A stretch of 64,000 nt of DNA from Eisenbergiella tayi (GTDB lineage Bacteria > Bacillota > Clostridia > Lachnospirales > Lachnospiraceae): positions 227,126-291,125 of the forward strand of contig NZ_MPDJ01000004.1 of assembly GCF_001881565.1 (NCBI RefSeq). The letters run 5' to 3'. Shown here piece after piece: positions 33,734 to 42,900 of the stretch (the stretch's first letter is position 1; each line of letters starts with the position of its first letter). Made by a program: the position numbers and the translations under genes. The notes below the pieces were generated by a model that had not been told where the DNA came from, did no database searches, and saw nothing but the letters and a program-made list of their open reading frames with translations.

Positions 33734-34909
33734 CTATCTGCTGAGCAACCTTTTATAGGTAAAATCAATTAAAAATGCGCCTGCGGGAGCCGTTATCAAA
33801 ATTGCCAGCACAGCCACTGTGAGGACAATATTTCCGCATGCCAGCCCCATAGCCAGCGGAACCGAACCGATCGCTGCCTGAACCGTAGCCTTAGGCATGT
33901 AGGCAAACATACAGAACAGCTTCTCCTTCCTGTTCAGTTCCGTACCCAGCAGGCAGATCAGGACTCCCAGCATACGGAATACCAACACTCCCAGGATCAC
34001 GGCCGCTGCAGCAGCTCCCGCTCTGAATGCATAAGGGATATCCACTGCCGCTCCTACCAGGACAAACAGGAGGAGTTCTGCCGCCACCCACAGTTTGGAA
34101 TATTTGGCGGACAGCCTCACCGCAGCTTCCTTTCTTCCTTTCTGCAATGCTATTCCCATACTCATTACGGCAAGCAGGCCGGAGAATCCCACAATGCCGG
34201 TCAATGCATGCTCCAATGTCACAAGCAGGAAGGACAGGCTCAGAATAATGATTACCTTGACGCTGTCTCTCATATGGACTTTTCTGAAAAAGAAGGCAAG
34301 CAGTATGCCGCAGAGAATCCCCCCTGCCAGCCCCAGCAGTATGGAAACAGGAATCCGCACGAAATCCCATGCAGAAATACCTCCGCCGCCTGCCAGGCCG
34401 GTAAAGGAAGTGAAAAGGACAATAACGAATACATCATCTACGGATGCGCCTGCCATAATCATCTGAGGGATGCTCTTTTTGGTCCCATAGCCCTCCTCCA
34501 TGAGCTTCAGCATACCCGGTACAACTACCGCCGGAGAAACCGCAGCCACCACAGTTCCCATAACGGCAGCTTCCAGCAGGCTGATTCCAAGAAGCCGGGG
34601 TGCCAGAAGCAGCATGCCTGCGATCTCAAAGGCAGCGGGGACAAAACACAGAAGCGCCGCAGGTCTGCCTACTTTCTTCAAATCCTCCAAATCCAGGTTC
34701 AGCCCCGCCCTGGTAAGTATGATGATCAGGGCAATCTGCCGTAAATCAGCGGAAATTCCAAGAATGGAGCTGTCAAGCAGGTTCAGGACGTAAGGCCCCA
34801 GTAAAATTCCCGTAAGCAGCATTCCCAGCAGCTGCGGCAGATGCAGTTTCCGGAAAATTCCTCCCAGCGCAAGGCCGCATAAAAAAATCAATGCAAGACT
34901 TAATAACAT
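33734..34909 (-). CDS. Cation:proton antiporter (CPA family), fluoride-responsive
   Basis: This encodes 391 residues from the ATG at 34909 with GGGAGG eight bases upstream; an open frame to 35068 runs through the riboswitch and is not coding. About 12 helices are visible, with the antiporter-type stretches LPQLLGMLLTGILLGP, LILTR-like IIILTRAGLNLDLEDL and GASVDDVFVIVLFT (an acidic pair typical of ion binding). It should exchange Na+ or K+ for protons. The fluoride riboswitch directly upstream indicates it is induced by fluoride, where it would correct ion or pH stress. Confidence 0.88.
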   Translation of the reverse strand: MLLSLALIFLCGLALGGIFRKLHLPQLLGMLLTGILLGPYVLNLLDSSILGISADLRQIALIIILTRAGLNLDLEDLKKVGRPAALLCFVPAAFEIAGMLLLAPRLLGISLLEAAVMGTVVAAVSPAVVVPGMLKLMEEGYGTKKSIPQMIMAGASVDDVFVIVLFTSFTGLAGGGGISAWDFVRIPVSILLGLAGGILCGILLAFFFRKVHMRDSVKVIIILSLSFLLVTLEHALTGIVGFSGLLAVMSMGIALQKGRKEAAVRLSAKYSKLWVAAELLLFVLVGAAVDIPYAFRAGAAAAAVILGVLVFRMLGVLICLLGTELNRKEKLFCMFAYMPKATVQAAIGSVPLAMGLACGNIVLTVAVLAILITAPAGAFLIDFTYKRLLSR

Positions 34910-34942
34910 GTTATTTTCCTCCCGTCTTCCTGTTTTCAACAG

Positions 34943-35050
34943 CAAAAAAGCTGATGCCCCTGCGAAATATTTGTCGCAGAAGTCATCAGCTGTCAAGCGG
35001 TTTAGGTAATCCGTTGGTATCCGGTACCATGGAAGAACTTCATTTCCAAT
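34943..35050 (-). promoter_or_regulatory. Fluoride riboswitch (crcB motif) with terminator
   Basis: On the minus strand P1 is GGAAATGAAGTTCTTCC (revcomp 35031-35047). It is followed by a small insert stem (GGTA/TACC), then AAACCGCT and AGCTGATGACTTCTGC. GAAGT of the P1 loop can pair with ACTTC to make the known pseudoknot. The terminator AGCTGATG...CATCAGCT with six T (34943-34991) shares bases with the aptamer, so fluoride binding should block it and turn the antiporter gene on. Confidence 0.87.
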
Positions 35051-35144
35051 CTTCGAATACTCTATCATACTTTTTTAGCATATTCAAGAAATAAATGATG
35101 TTTTGTTTAACCGGCAGCAATATATCCTTATCCAATCCGGCAGA

Positions 35145-35696
35145 TTACGATTTACTAAAATCCCCAATCTTTCCAAGGTGTTCTCCCGGAAGAAAATAGT
35201 TTTCCGGCGAATAAATCACTGGTTTAATCTTTCTCAGATCAAAAAAATCAAGTGCAAGTATCTCATCGGAAGCGCATATTTTATTGATTTTCGCAAAATA
35301 AGTCGTTGTCTCTCCCAGTTCAACCTGGTTAATAACTTCGCATTCATAGGTAAATTTTCCATCGGCGAGCATAGGCGCCTGCACTGTTTCAGCCTGGATA
35401 ATATCGACATGAAAACTTTCCATGGCTTCTTTCCTATAGGTCTGTCTGTTGCACTGTTCTATAAAAGGAAGCATATCTTCCGTCACCACCGCTGCAGTAA
35501 GCTGTTTGGTTCTGGCTATGTTTTTCTTGGTCTGCTTCGTTCCATAAATACTGATAACCAGACAGGCCGGACTTCCCCAGCTATAGCTAACCCAGGAAAT
35601 AGGTGCAAATCTGGGACTTGTATCTTCATCTTCGGTTCCTATCAAATATACTTGTTGTGTAAAAAAACATGCTTCTTCCGGTCCCATTGCCTTCAT
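35145..35696 (-). CDS. Flavin reductase-like domain protein
   Basis: This encodes 183 residues of the FMN-binding split-barrel group (SPRFAPISWVSYSWGSPACLVISIYGTKQTKKNI near the start; MLADGKFTYECEVINQVELGETTTYFAKI later). Such proteins bind FMN and reduce flavins or small substrates with NAD(P)H. The ATG at 35696 sits one base after the stop of the PNPOx-like gene, with GGAGG nine bases upstream. The pair is led by a MarR regulator, which suggests a response to a toxic or redox-active compound. Confidence 0.85.
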   Translation of the reverse strand: MKAMGPEEACFFTQQVYLIGTEDEDTSPRFAPISWVSYSWGSPACLVISIYGTKQTKKNIARTKQLTAAVVTEDMLPFIEQCNRQTYRKEAMESFHVDIIQAETVQAPMLADGKFTYECEVINQVELGETTTYFAKINKICASDEILALDFFDLRKIKPVIYSPENYFLPGEHLGKIGDFSKS

Positions 35697-35697
35697 A

Positions 35698-36144
35698 TTA
35701 GTTTTCCTCCTGTTCTTCTTCCAGTTCCTCCAAAGAAAAAATCTCTTTTATCAGATTATGATAATAATTACCCTTCTCCGCTGTAAAACGCAAGACACAG
35801 TAATCCTCATCATCCACTCCCTCAGGATAATATATTTCATCCCCCCGGCGCCATATCCGTTCCCTTGTTTCCCGATCCGTACATACTTCCATTGTTCCGG
35901 TAAACATCAGACCCTTGAAAAATCTTTCATTGCAGTAGTAAATACATGCCTTCGGATTCTTCCGGAACTGGCTTACCCGCAGGGAAGAACAGTTTGTGGA
36001 CATATAATGTATCTTCATACCATCGTGTTCACGGGCGAACATGGCTTTTGTATTGGGATAGCCAGCCTCATCCACGGAGGATACATATACTTTTCCCGAT
36101 TTTTCCACAAGCCTGCGGATATCATTCTTGACTGACTGCAGCAT
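35698..36144 (-). CDS. Pyridoxamine 5'-phosphate oxidase-family protein
   Basis: This encodes 148 residues with the small PNPOx-like barrel: SGKVYVSSVDEAGYPNTKAMF, IHYMSTNCSSLRVSQFRKNPKACIYY and FKGLMFTGTMEV. These proteins usually bind FMN (or F420/heme in other lineages) and do not make PLP. The C-terminal 20 residues are very acidic (EELEEEQEEN). AGGAGGGG lies seven bases before the ATG at 36144. It is the middle gene of the MarR operon. Confidence 0.88.
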   Translation of the reverse strand: MLQSVKNDIRRLVEKSGKVYVSSVDEAGYPNTKAMFAREHDGMKIHYMSTNCSSLRVSQFRKNPKACIYYCNERFFKGLMFTGTMEVCTDRETRERIWRRGDEIYYPEGVDDEDYCVLRFTAEKGNYYHNLIKEIFSLEELEEEQEEN

Positions 36145-36158
36145 AGGAATTCCCCTCC

Positions 36159-36590
36159 TTATTCCTGTGTAAGATTCCGGAGTATTCTCTCCAGAGTCTC
36201 TTCAAACTGTTTGATTTCACTGTCGGTAAAGCCCCGGTAAAAACGTTCGTTCATGGCATCGGATACCTGGTTATATTTATCATTCAGCTCCCTGGCCTTG
36301 TCCGAAAGGACAATTCTTACCTGTCTGCGATCCTTTTTATCAAAGCGTCGCTCCAGGATACCTTTCTCTTCCATTCTGTCAAGCATTCCTGTCAGAGTGG
36401 TCTTGGCCAGTCCGGTCCGCCGGGAGAGTTCCACAATTGGCAGATTGTCCTCCTGCCAGAGTATATAAAGGATGCGCCCCTGAGCGCCATTAAACTCTTC
36501 AATTCCCGCTTCCTGCAGCATCGCATCAAAAACTCTTCCCTGTACCTGCTTTACCTGTGAAATCAGAAAACCTCCATTCGTTGCTCTCAC
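36159..36590 (-). CDS. MarR-family regulator
   Basis: This encodes 143 residues starting with GTG at 36590, seven bases after AGGAGG. The winged helix contains NLPIVELSRRTGLAKTTLTGMLDRMEEKGILERRFDKKDRRQVRIVLSDK, a textbook MarR recognition helix and wing. It should repress its own operon until a small ligand or oxidant releases it. The 20-bp palindrome over its promoter is the likely operator. Confidence 0.95.
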   Translation of the reverse strand: MRATNGGFLISQVKQVQGRVFDAMLQEAGIEEFNGAQGRILYILWQEDNLPIVELSRRTGLAKTTLTGMLDRMEEKGILERRFDKKDRRQVRIVLSDKARELNDKYNQVSDAMNERFYRGFTDSEIKQFEETLERILRNLTQE

Positions 36591-36610
36591 TTCTTTTCCT
36601 CCTATATAGG

Positions 36611-36639
36611 ATAGTACTATATAGTACTATTATTGTCAA
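36611..36639 (-). promoter_or_regulatory. MarR promoter with overlapping palindromic operator
   Basis: TTGACA (36634-36639), 17 bases and TACTAT (36611-36616) on the minus strand. ATAGTACTAT occurs twice in tandem at 36611-36630; each copy and the whole 20 bp are perfect palindromes that cover the -10 box and most of the spacer. This is the expected site of self-repression. Confidence 0.85.
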
Positions 36640-36652
36640 TCACAAAATTTAA

Positions 36653-36677
36653 ATACCCCGCTCAGGCAGCGGGGTAT
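36653..36677 (-). terminator. Terminator after the ABC-F gene
   Basis: ATACCCCGC and GCGGGGTAT form a perfect nine-pair stem 18 bases past the stop at 36695, followed by TTTAAATTTTG on the minus strand. The sequence is nearly the same as the hairpin at 8127-8151. Confidence 0.75.
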
Positions 36678-36694
36678 CACGGCTTATTTCATTC

Positions 36695-38728
36695 TCAGCT
36701 TTCAGTCAGCAGAAGCCATTCTTCTAATTTCTCCTCAATCTGCCGTTCTGTTTCCTTCTTTCTGCCTTCCATTTCCATAAGCTTTTCATAATCGCTTCCT
36801 GCGGCGGCGAGTTCTTCTTCATACCTGCTTTTTTCTTCTTCAAGCGTTTTTATTTCCTGTTCCAGCTGTCTTTGACGGAATTGGTTTTTTCCTCCGCGTT
36901 TTTCTTCCTGCGCAGCCGGATGTGCCGGTTCTCTCACAGGGGCCTCAACAGCAGTCCGTCGTTCTTCTGAACGGCTGCTCTTTTCCGCAGCATCGCTTCC
37001 GCTGCTTTCCGATGCTTCCATTTTGGCCTTTTCATGCCTGTAATCCTCATAGTTGCCCTGGTAGCTGTATACTCCGTTTTCCGTCATTTCCACTATTCTT
37101 GTCGCCATTTTATTCAGAAAATAACGGTCATGGGAAACGATAAGCAAGGTTCCCTCAAACTGCTCCAGCGCATTTTCCAGATTTTCCCTGGAAATGATGT
37201 CCAGATGGTTGGTAGGTTCATCCAGAATCAGGAAATTGATTTTACCGCTGTTTTCGCCGTTTCCTCCGGCTGCGGAATCCGATGTGTTCTGCGGAGTATA
37301 AATCCCTGTCTGCATCAGTTTTGCAAGATATAATCTGCTTTTTTCCCCTCCGGAAAGATTCGCCACCTTCTTAAATACGTTCTCCCCGGTAAACAGGTAT
37401 CGGGCAAGTTCTTCCCTGGCTTTGCCTTCTCCGATCACCAGCCCGTCCCGGAAGGCTTCTAAAACGCTCACATCCTCCTTCGGGAAATGAACCTGCTGGG
37501 GAAGATAGCCGACGGTCACGCTGCCTCCCAATTTGAGGATACCTTCATCCGCAGGTATTTCTCCCAGAACCATCCTGAGAAGTGTTGTTTTGCCGCAGCC
37601 GTTCCTGCCAAGAAGCGCTACATGTTCTTTATAGCGGACATCCATGGTCAGGTTCCTGAAAAGCTGCTTTTCCCCGAAACGCTTTGACACGCCTTCCAGA
37701 TGAAGGACATCTTTGCCGGAACGTTCCCCCTGCCCGAAGGCAACCCGCATCCCTGGTCCTTCCTTTTTGGGGCGTTCCACTTTTTCCATGCGATCCAGAC
37801 GTTTCTGCATGGATGCCGCCCTCTGGAACATTTTTTCATTATCTCCCTGCGCCGCCCAGATACGCATATTTTTTATTGCCTTTTCCATACTTTTTATCTG
37901 CTTCTGCTGTTCTTTATACGCATCCTGCCACAGCTGCATACGGCGTTCTTTTTCTTCCAGGTAGTAAGAATAGTTTCCCAGGTATTCCTCCACCACGCCG
38001 TTTTCCACTTCCAGGGTCCTCGATGCCACCGCATCCAGGAAACATCTGTCATGGGAAACCAGAAGCACGGTTCCCCGGTACGCTTTCAGATATTCTTCCA
38101 GCCATTGCAGCATGGACATATCCAGATGGTTGGTCGGTTCATCCAATATGAGAAGATCCGGCTGCTGGAGCAATGTTTTTGCCAGGCATACCAGCGTCTT
38201 TTCACCTCCGCTGAGTCTGTCGAACTCCGCCTCCAAAAAGGGTTCGGACAGCTTCAGCCCTGTGCAGATTCTGGCGAAGCGATCCTGTGTTTCATAGCCG
38301 CCCTCCGTTTCATATTTTGTCTGCAGAGCCATATATCTCTTTAATACTTCATCCATATGGCCGGCATTTTCTTCCGATAGTGTGCCCTCCTCCGCAAGGG
38401 CTTCCATCTGTCTTTCCAGACGTTTCATTTCTTCCCGGAGTCCATCCAGCTTTTCAAAAGCCAGACGGCATACCTGTTTTACAGTCATTCCCTTGCCGTA
38501 TTCCGGCATTTGTTCCAGATAACCCGTTACCGCATTTTTACGAATTGAAATCGTCCCTTCATCCGGCATTTCCTGGCGTGTGATCAGCTTGAGAACCGTG
38601 GATTTCCCGCTTCCGTTTTTGCCGATTATGGCGACACGTTCCCCCTCTTGTACCTCAAATGTAATATTCTCAATGACAAGCTGGGCTCCATAGTATTTTT
38701 TTACCTGACTGCATGATACCTGTATCAT
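36695..38728 (-). CDS. ABC-F family ATPase (ribosome-acting)
   Basis: This encodes 677 residues from the ATG at 38728, eight bases after GGAGG. Two ABC cassettes have Walker A GKNGSGKST and GRNGCGKTT, signatures LSGGEKTLV and LSGGEKSRL, and twin LDEPTNHLD. The linker between them (QLWQDAYKEQQKQIKSMEKAIKNM, then MQKRLDRMEKV) is the P-site tRNA interaction segment. The C-terminal 75 residues are a charged coiled coil. ABC-F proteins act on the ribosome in translation control or antibiotic protection; which role applies here is not clear. The long leader with repeats hints at regulated expression. Confidence 0.93.
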   Translation of the reverse strand: MIQVSCSQVKKYYGAQLVIENITFEVQEGERVAIIGKNGSGKSTVLKLITRQEMPDEGTISIRKNAVTGYLEQMPEYGKGMTVKQVCRLAFEKLDGLREEMKRLERQMEALAEEGTLSEENAGHMDEVLKRYMALQTKYETEGGYETQDRFARICTGLKLSEPFLEAEFDRLSGGEKTLVCLAKTLLQQPDLLILDEPTNHLDMSMLQWLEEYLKAYRGTVLLVSHDRCFLDAVASRTLEVENGVVEEYLGNYSYYLEEKERRMQLWQDAYKEQQKQIKSMEKAIKNMRIWAAQGDNEKMFQRAASMQKRLDRMEKVERPKKEGPGMRVAFGQGERSGKDVLHLEGVSKRFGEKQLFRNLTMDVRYKEHVALLGRNGCGKTTLLRMVLGEIPADEGILKLGGSVTVGYLPQQVHFPKEDVSVLEAFRDGLVIGEGKAREELARYLFTGENVFKKVANLSGGEKSRLYLAKLMQTGIYTPQNTSDSAAGGNGENSGKINFLILDEPTNHLDIISRENLENALEQFEGTLLIVSHDRYFLNKMATRIVEMTENGVYSYQGNYEDYRHEKAKMEASESSGSDAAEKSSRSEERRTAVEAPVREPAHPAAQEEKRGGKNQFRQRQLEQEIKTLEEEKSRYEEELAAAGSDYEKLMEMEGRKKETERQIEEKLEEWLLLTES

Positions 38729-38820
38729 TTTCATTTCCTCCTTCACCGCATCCGTGGGCTTCTCTCCCTGCTTTTCCCATAGTATGCAGCCGCCCGCAGG
38801 ATAAACTGCGCCCGTCGGGC

Positions 38821-38888
38821 ATCCGTCGGATACATGCATCCATCAGATACATACCTCCATCGGATATATACATCTATCAGATGTATGG
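38821..38888. repeat. Four 17-bp tandem repeats upstream of the ABC-F gene
   Basis: ATCCGTCGGATACATGC, ATCCATCAGATACATAC, CTCCATCGGATATATAC and ATCTATCAGATGTATGG lie end to end. Each carries an 11-bp imperfect palindrome (ATCC-NTC-GGAT type), so the array looks like regularly spaced operator sites or small hairpins. Next to it GCCCGTCGGGC (38810-38820) repeats the core and GGCAGT/ACTGCC at 38900-38915 forms another stem. Confidence 0.85.
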
Positions 38889-38988
38889 CAAAAGGCTCCG
38901 GCAGTACGCACTGCCAGGGCCTCCCCGCTGTTTTCATGCCCTTCCCTTTTCCTGAAGACAGAAAAAACGGAACGGTATTTTCTATAAC

Positions 38989-39021
38989 AAAAAAGACCCG
39001 GAGAAAAGCAGCCTCCGGATC
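38989..39021 (-). terminator. Terminator between the small ORF and the ABC-F leader
   Basis: GATCCGGAG pairs with CTCCGGGTC (one G-T) and is followed by six T on the minus strand. It ends the NERD-like/small-ORF transcript, or attenuates transcripts that run into the ABC-F gene 260 bases on. Confidence 0.8.
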
Positions 39022-39110
39022 CGTTCTATCATTTTCTTATGCCCTGCCCTGCACTTTATATCACGGACAAAACATTTATTTCCCATTCAAAAACAGTTCA
39101 GTCCAGCCGG

Positions 39111-39260
39111 TTATCTTACACGGCTGACGTCGGTTACTTTCTTCCAATTATGCAATTTTGGGCAGACTCCACCTGTAACCTGGGAAAATACATGCGTAAT
39201 TCCTGACAGGGATATCGGTAATCTGTCTAAAATTGTATTATCATGGATACAACCGATCAT
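39111..39260 (-). CDS. Small protein of 49 residues, unknown
   Basis: The ATG at 39260 follows AAGGA by six bases, and 49 codons run to TAA at 39111. The peptide begins MIGCIHDNTILDRLPISLSG and ends CPKLHNWKKVTDVSRVR. It is not strongly hydrophobic; it has two Cys (4 and 33) and a basic C-terminus. It lies 52 bp after the NERD-like gene on the same strand and 90 bp before a strong terminator, so it would be the last gene of that unit. I do not recognise a family, and 49 codons could be open by chance. Confidence 0.5.
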   Translation of the reverse strand: MIGCIHDNTILDRLPISLSGITHVFSQVTGGVCPKLHNWKKVTDVSRVR

Positions 39261-39312
39261 CTTTTTTCCTTCCTGAATGTTTCTGAATTTCTCTTATCTT
39301 ATCATGACCTTA

Positions 39313-39954
39313 TCATGAATGCAAGGTATTTTTCATTCTCTCATATATCCTTTCAATATCCTGCTCTTTAAGGAACCGTCTGTTATGGCGGAAAACATCC
39401 GCTACCGCCGAAGACAGCGCATGAACCGGCAGTGAAAAGCAGTTTTCCCCCATCCATCCCGATGTAAGGAGCACGCCCCGGTTTCCGAAAACCGCAAAAG
39501 AATAATAAGGAAGCCAGGGCATATCCCGGAATTCCCATTGCATTACATCCAGTATTTTCTTGTTTTCCAGAAAGGGATTGTACAGGTAATTTCTGCAGGC
39601 CAGAAGCCAGCCCTCACGGAAGGTCTGTTTCCAGTAGCGTCCCTGGGGATTTCCCGCTATGACACCCTCCAGATTGGCGGAACGTATCACATAAATTCCG
39701 GACTCGTGAATCATAACCACATCGGCTCCGGCCCGACCGTCTTTTTCCCCTTGCAGGAAAACATTCTTCAGTATTCTTTTATAGCCGGCCACCGGCTCCA
39801 GAATACGAAGGACTTCCTCCGTACATTTTTCTTCCCGGCAGAAAGCGCACTCATAGTAAGAGCTGTGGCTCAGGCTGATATCATAAGGGTTATAAGAGGT
39901 TCTTTTTTTATAAAACCATATAAAAATCAGTATCAAAAAAAGTATGGATATCAT
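39313..39954 (-). CDS. NERD-like membrane-anchored protein with lost catalytic residues
   Basis: This encodes 213 residues. An N-terminal helix (ISILFLILIFIWFYKK) anchors a domain resembling the nuclease-related NERD fold: EEVLRILEPVAGYKRILKNV, ADVVMIHESGIYVIRSANLEGVIAG and YNPFLENKKILDVMQW. In NERD proteins the core is D...ExK; here the Asp stays but the ExK position reads RSA, so nuclease activity is doubtful. The ribosome site is weak. It starts 24 bp after the Lhr gene and probably shares its transcript. Confidence 0.6.
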   Translation of the reverse strand: MISILFLILIFIWFYKKRTSYNPYDISLSHSSYYECAFCREEKCTEEVLRILEPVAGYKRILKNVFLQGEKDGRAGADVVMIHESGIYVIRSANLEGVIAGNPQGRYWKQTFREGWLLACRNYLYNPFLENKKILDVMQWEFRDMPWLPYYSFAVFGNRGVLLTSGWMGENCFSLPVHALSSAVADVFRHNRRFLKEQDIERIYERMKNTLHS

Positions 39955-39978
39955 ATTCGCCGCCGCATTCCTCCCGCG

Positions 39979-42900
39979 TTACCGATACAGGACATAATCC
40001 TGCATTTCCCTGATAAAGCCTGCCGCTGCCAGCGCTTCAGCCGATTCGGCGGGATATTCTTTCACTACCACTCTTTTTATCCCGGCGAACAAAGTCTTGC
40101 CGCGAAAAGCCGCCGCAAAGCTCTGCAGCATTTGTGTTCCCGCTGCCTCATCCCATTCTCCGAATGTACGCAGTGTCTTACCCTGCCGTTCAAAAACCGC
40201 CTGCGGCACTCCCGCTTTTATGGCGACCGCCGTTCCCGGCACGTTGGTAAAGCTTCTGCCCTCCAGATGAGGAATCACCTTACCCCATATCTGGGCAGGA
40301 TCCGCGGCATTGAGCCAGCTTAATTCTTCCTGCGGCTGTTCAAGAGCAAGAAGGGCGCTGTGGAAATCTTTATCACGGATAAACTGCGCACCGGACAAGC
40401 CTTCCACAAAATATCCTCTCCGCACCTGTCCTGTGTATTCCTGAATCCGCAGTACCCGAAGCGCATCCTGCCAGGACACATTCCAGTCCGCCGCCGTTTC
40501 TCTGCACAGAATAATGCTTCTGTCAAAACAGCTCTCCCATTCCTGTTCTTTTCTTTCCCGGAGAGGCCTCACCACATCCCAGCGGCCGGCATGCAGCGCC
40601 ATTACCCGCGTATTCACGCGCTGTCTTGCGGTCGCCTTCCGGGTTTTATCCTTATCAAGCCATTGCCTTACCGGCACAAAGCTGTCCGCATATACAAGCC
40701 CCTTTTCCAAAAGGGAAAGCAGGGTTTCGTGAGGGGATTCTCCGGGCAGCACTCCCTGCAGAGCCTGCATGAAGCTGGCTCCTCTCTTCAGCAGAGCCTG
40801 ATAGACCATCTGTTCTTTCTCCGTAAGGCCTTCCGGACTGCTGTCAGGAGGTGTATCCCAGTCAATATCCTCCGGTTCATCGAACCGTATCATCCCCGGT
40901 TCCTCCATATGCCAGAAGTATTTGCCTTCCGCCAAAAGGGCATCCAGGAGGGATTCTCTGTATCCTTTCACCCGCGCAGGCAGGATAACGCTTTCCCAGT
41001 TCGCCGCGGGAACCGCTTTGCCCGCATAGATTCCGACCGTCCGTTCCAGCTGTTCTGCCGCCGGCGCATGGATAGTCATACGGGAAGCCAACAGTGCCGC
41101 ATAAGAAGAGGCAGGCTTTGTAGTTACCTGGCTGCGAAGATTTTTAATCGTCTCTCTTCTCGCCCGGTCATACAGCCTTCCGTGGTAATAAACGCCATCC
41201 TTTTCCACGGCCTCTTCCTTGTCAGCAAGAATCCCGAGTATCCGTTCCGCTTCTTCCTCCGGCCAGAAATAACGTTCCGCCACCTGCTGTGCCGTATGCG
41301 CTCCCCTGTAACGGAGCAGTCGCCTTACAATATGAAGGCGGCTGTCCGGATCCGGCTCATCTGCCGGGGCTTCCTTTTTCCGGGAATTCCTTCCTGCATG
41401 CTGCTCCTCATCCGGATCGGAAAGCGCACTGAGGTATTCCTCCCTGTGCTCCATGGCAATCCAAAGCCCTGGCTCCACATAGGTTGCCCGGCCCTGGACC
41501 GCCAGGCTTTCCAGCCATTCTATGGGAATATCCAGTTCTCCGGCCGCCAGATCTCCTTCTGTCATCAAAAGAGTATGCAGCTGTTTCTCATCTTCCGGAA
41601 GACGGCTGCGTTCCTGAACCCGTTCCAGCTCTTCCTTTCCCGCGGCGATCATCTGTACCTGCTTCAGTTCCTCTTCCACAGCCGCATGGACACCTCTGGG
41701 CGTGGGATAATAGTCATACATGACCGCAGCCTCCTGCTGCCACTGCAGGGGAAGCGACATGGGCGAAGGAACATCCGAATGAAATTCACGGACTGTAATC
41801 GCTCCGGAACGGATATCATGAAGGATTTCCTTCACTCCCTCCGGATCCCACATCTGGGTCAGACACTCTTTTTTTGTTTCCAGGATCAGAGGATGCTTTT
41901 TTTCTCTTACGATGGTGTCAAGCATTTCCGCGCTGCGCAGACGCTGCATCCACAGCGGAAGACGGCCGTTTTTCTTCACTCCCATCATCAGCGCCCTTCC
42001 GCTGTTATGGCGGAATACCACATGGAACAAAGGAGTGGCGGGAAGCAGAGCCTCCAGGACAGCATCAGAAGTCTCCGGGGATACTTGGAAAAGCAGTCCC
42101 TCAGGCAGACTCTCCTGACCATAGGAATACAGCAGAATGCCGTCCTCCTCATCCACACAGCCCACGTTCTGCCCGGTCTGTGCCCTGGCAGCCTCCTGAA
42201 GCAGAAGGGAAAGGGGAGTGTTCACCCTCCTTCCGAACAGGGAATGGATCATAACCTGAGCGTTCCCGGACTGATCCCGGAAATGCTCCACCAGGATTGT
42301 TTTATCATCCGGCAGCCCCTCTGTGGCAGCTATCTGTCTTTTTAAATACCCTTCAGCCAGTTTGGCCGCCGCTTCATCCAGTCCCAGCCGGTACAGTGCC
42401 TGCATCAGCTCTCCCTTCTCACTGGCTTCCTGAAGCTGATGGAAAATCTGCCCGAAGGCCTTGCTGGTTCTTAAATCCCTGCCCTTTAATTCTCCTCTCC
42501 AAAAAGGAACTCTTGCCCCTTCAATGGGCGACTGTATCACTGTCACCGAATCCCTGCTGATATCCAGCACCCGCCAGGCAAAGGCTCCCAAAAGGAACCG
42601 GTCCCCTTTCTGGGACTCATAGACGAATTCCTCGTCTACTTCTCCTACCTTGACGCCTTCTTCCGTACGTACCGCATAAAGCCCTCTGTCCGGAATTGTT
42701 CCGCCCGCCGATACCGCAAGCATCCTGCTGTAGCCGTCTCCCTCCACATGACCGTGAATCCGGTCATACAGAATTCTGGGACGGACAGGAATATCCCTTT
42801 CATGTTCGAAATCACCGGCCAGCATGCCCAGAACGCCTTCCACATCTTCCCTGCTCACATCCCGGAAGGAATAGGCCCTTGGCAGGATTTCCATCACATC

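Noticed and set aside
34910..35068. N-terminal extension of the antiporter
   Set aside because: The extra frame crosses the riboswitch and terminator, and a strong ribosome site supports the start at 34909.
40360..42345. 661-codon plus-strand open frame, and others at 42748-44298
   Set aside because: Antisense to the intact Lhr gene; no recognisable domain or ribosome site.
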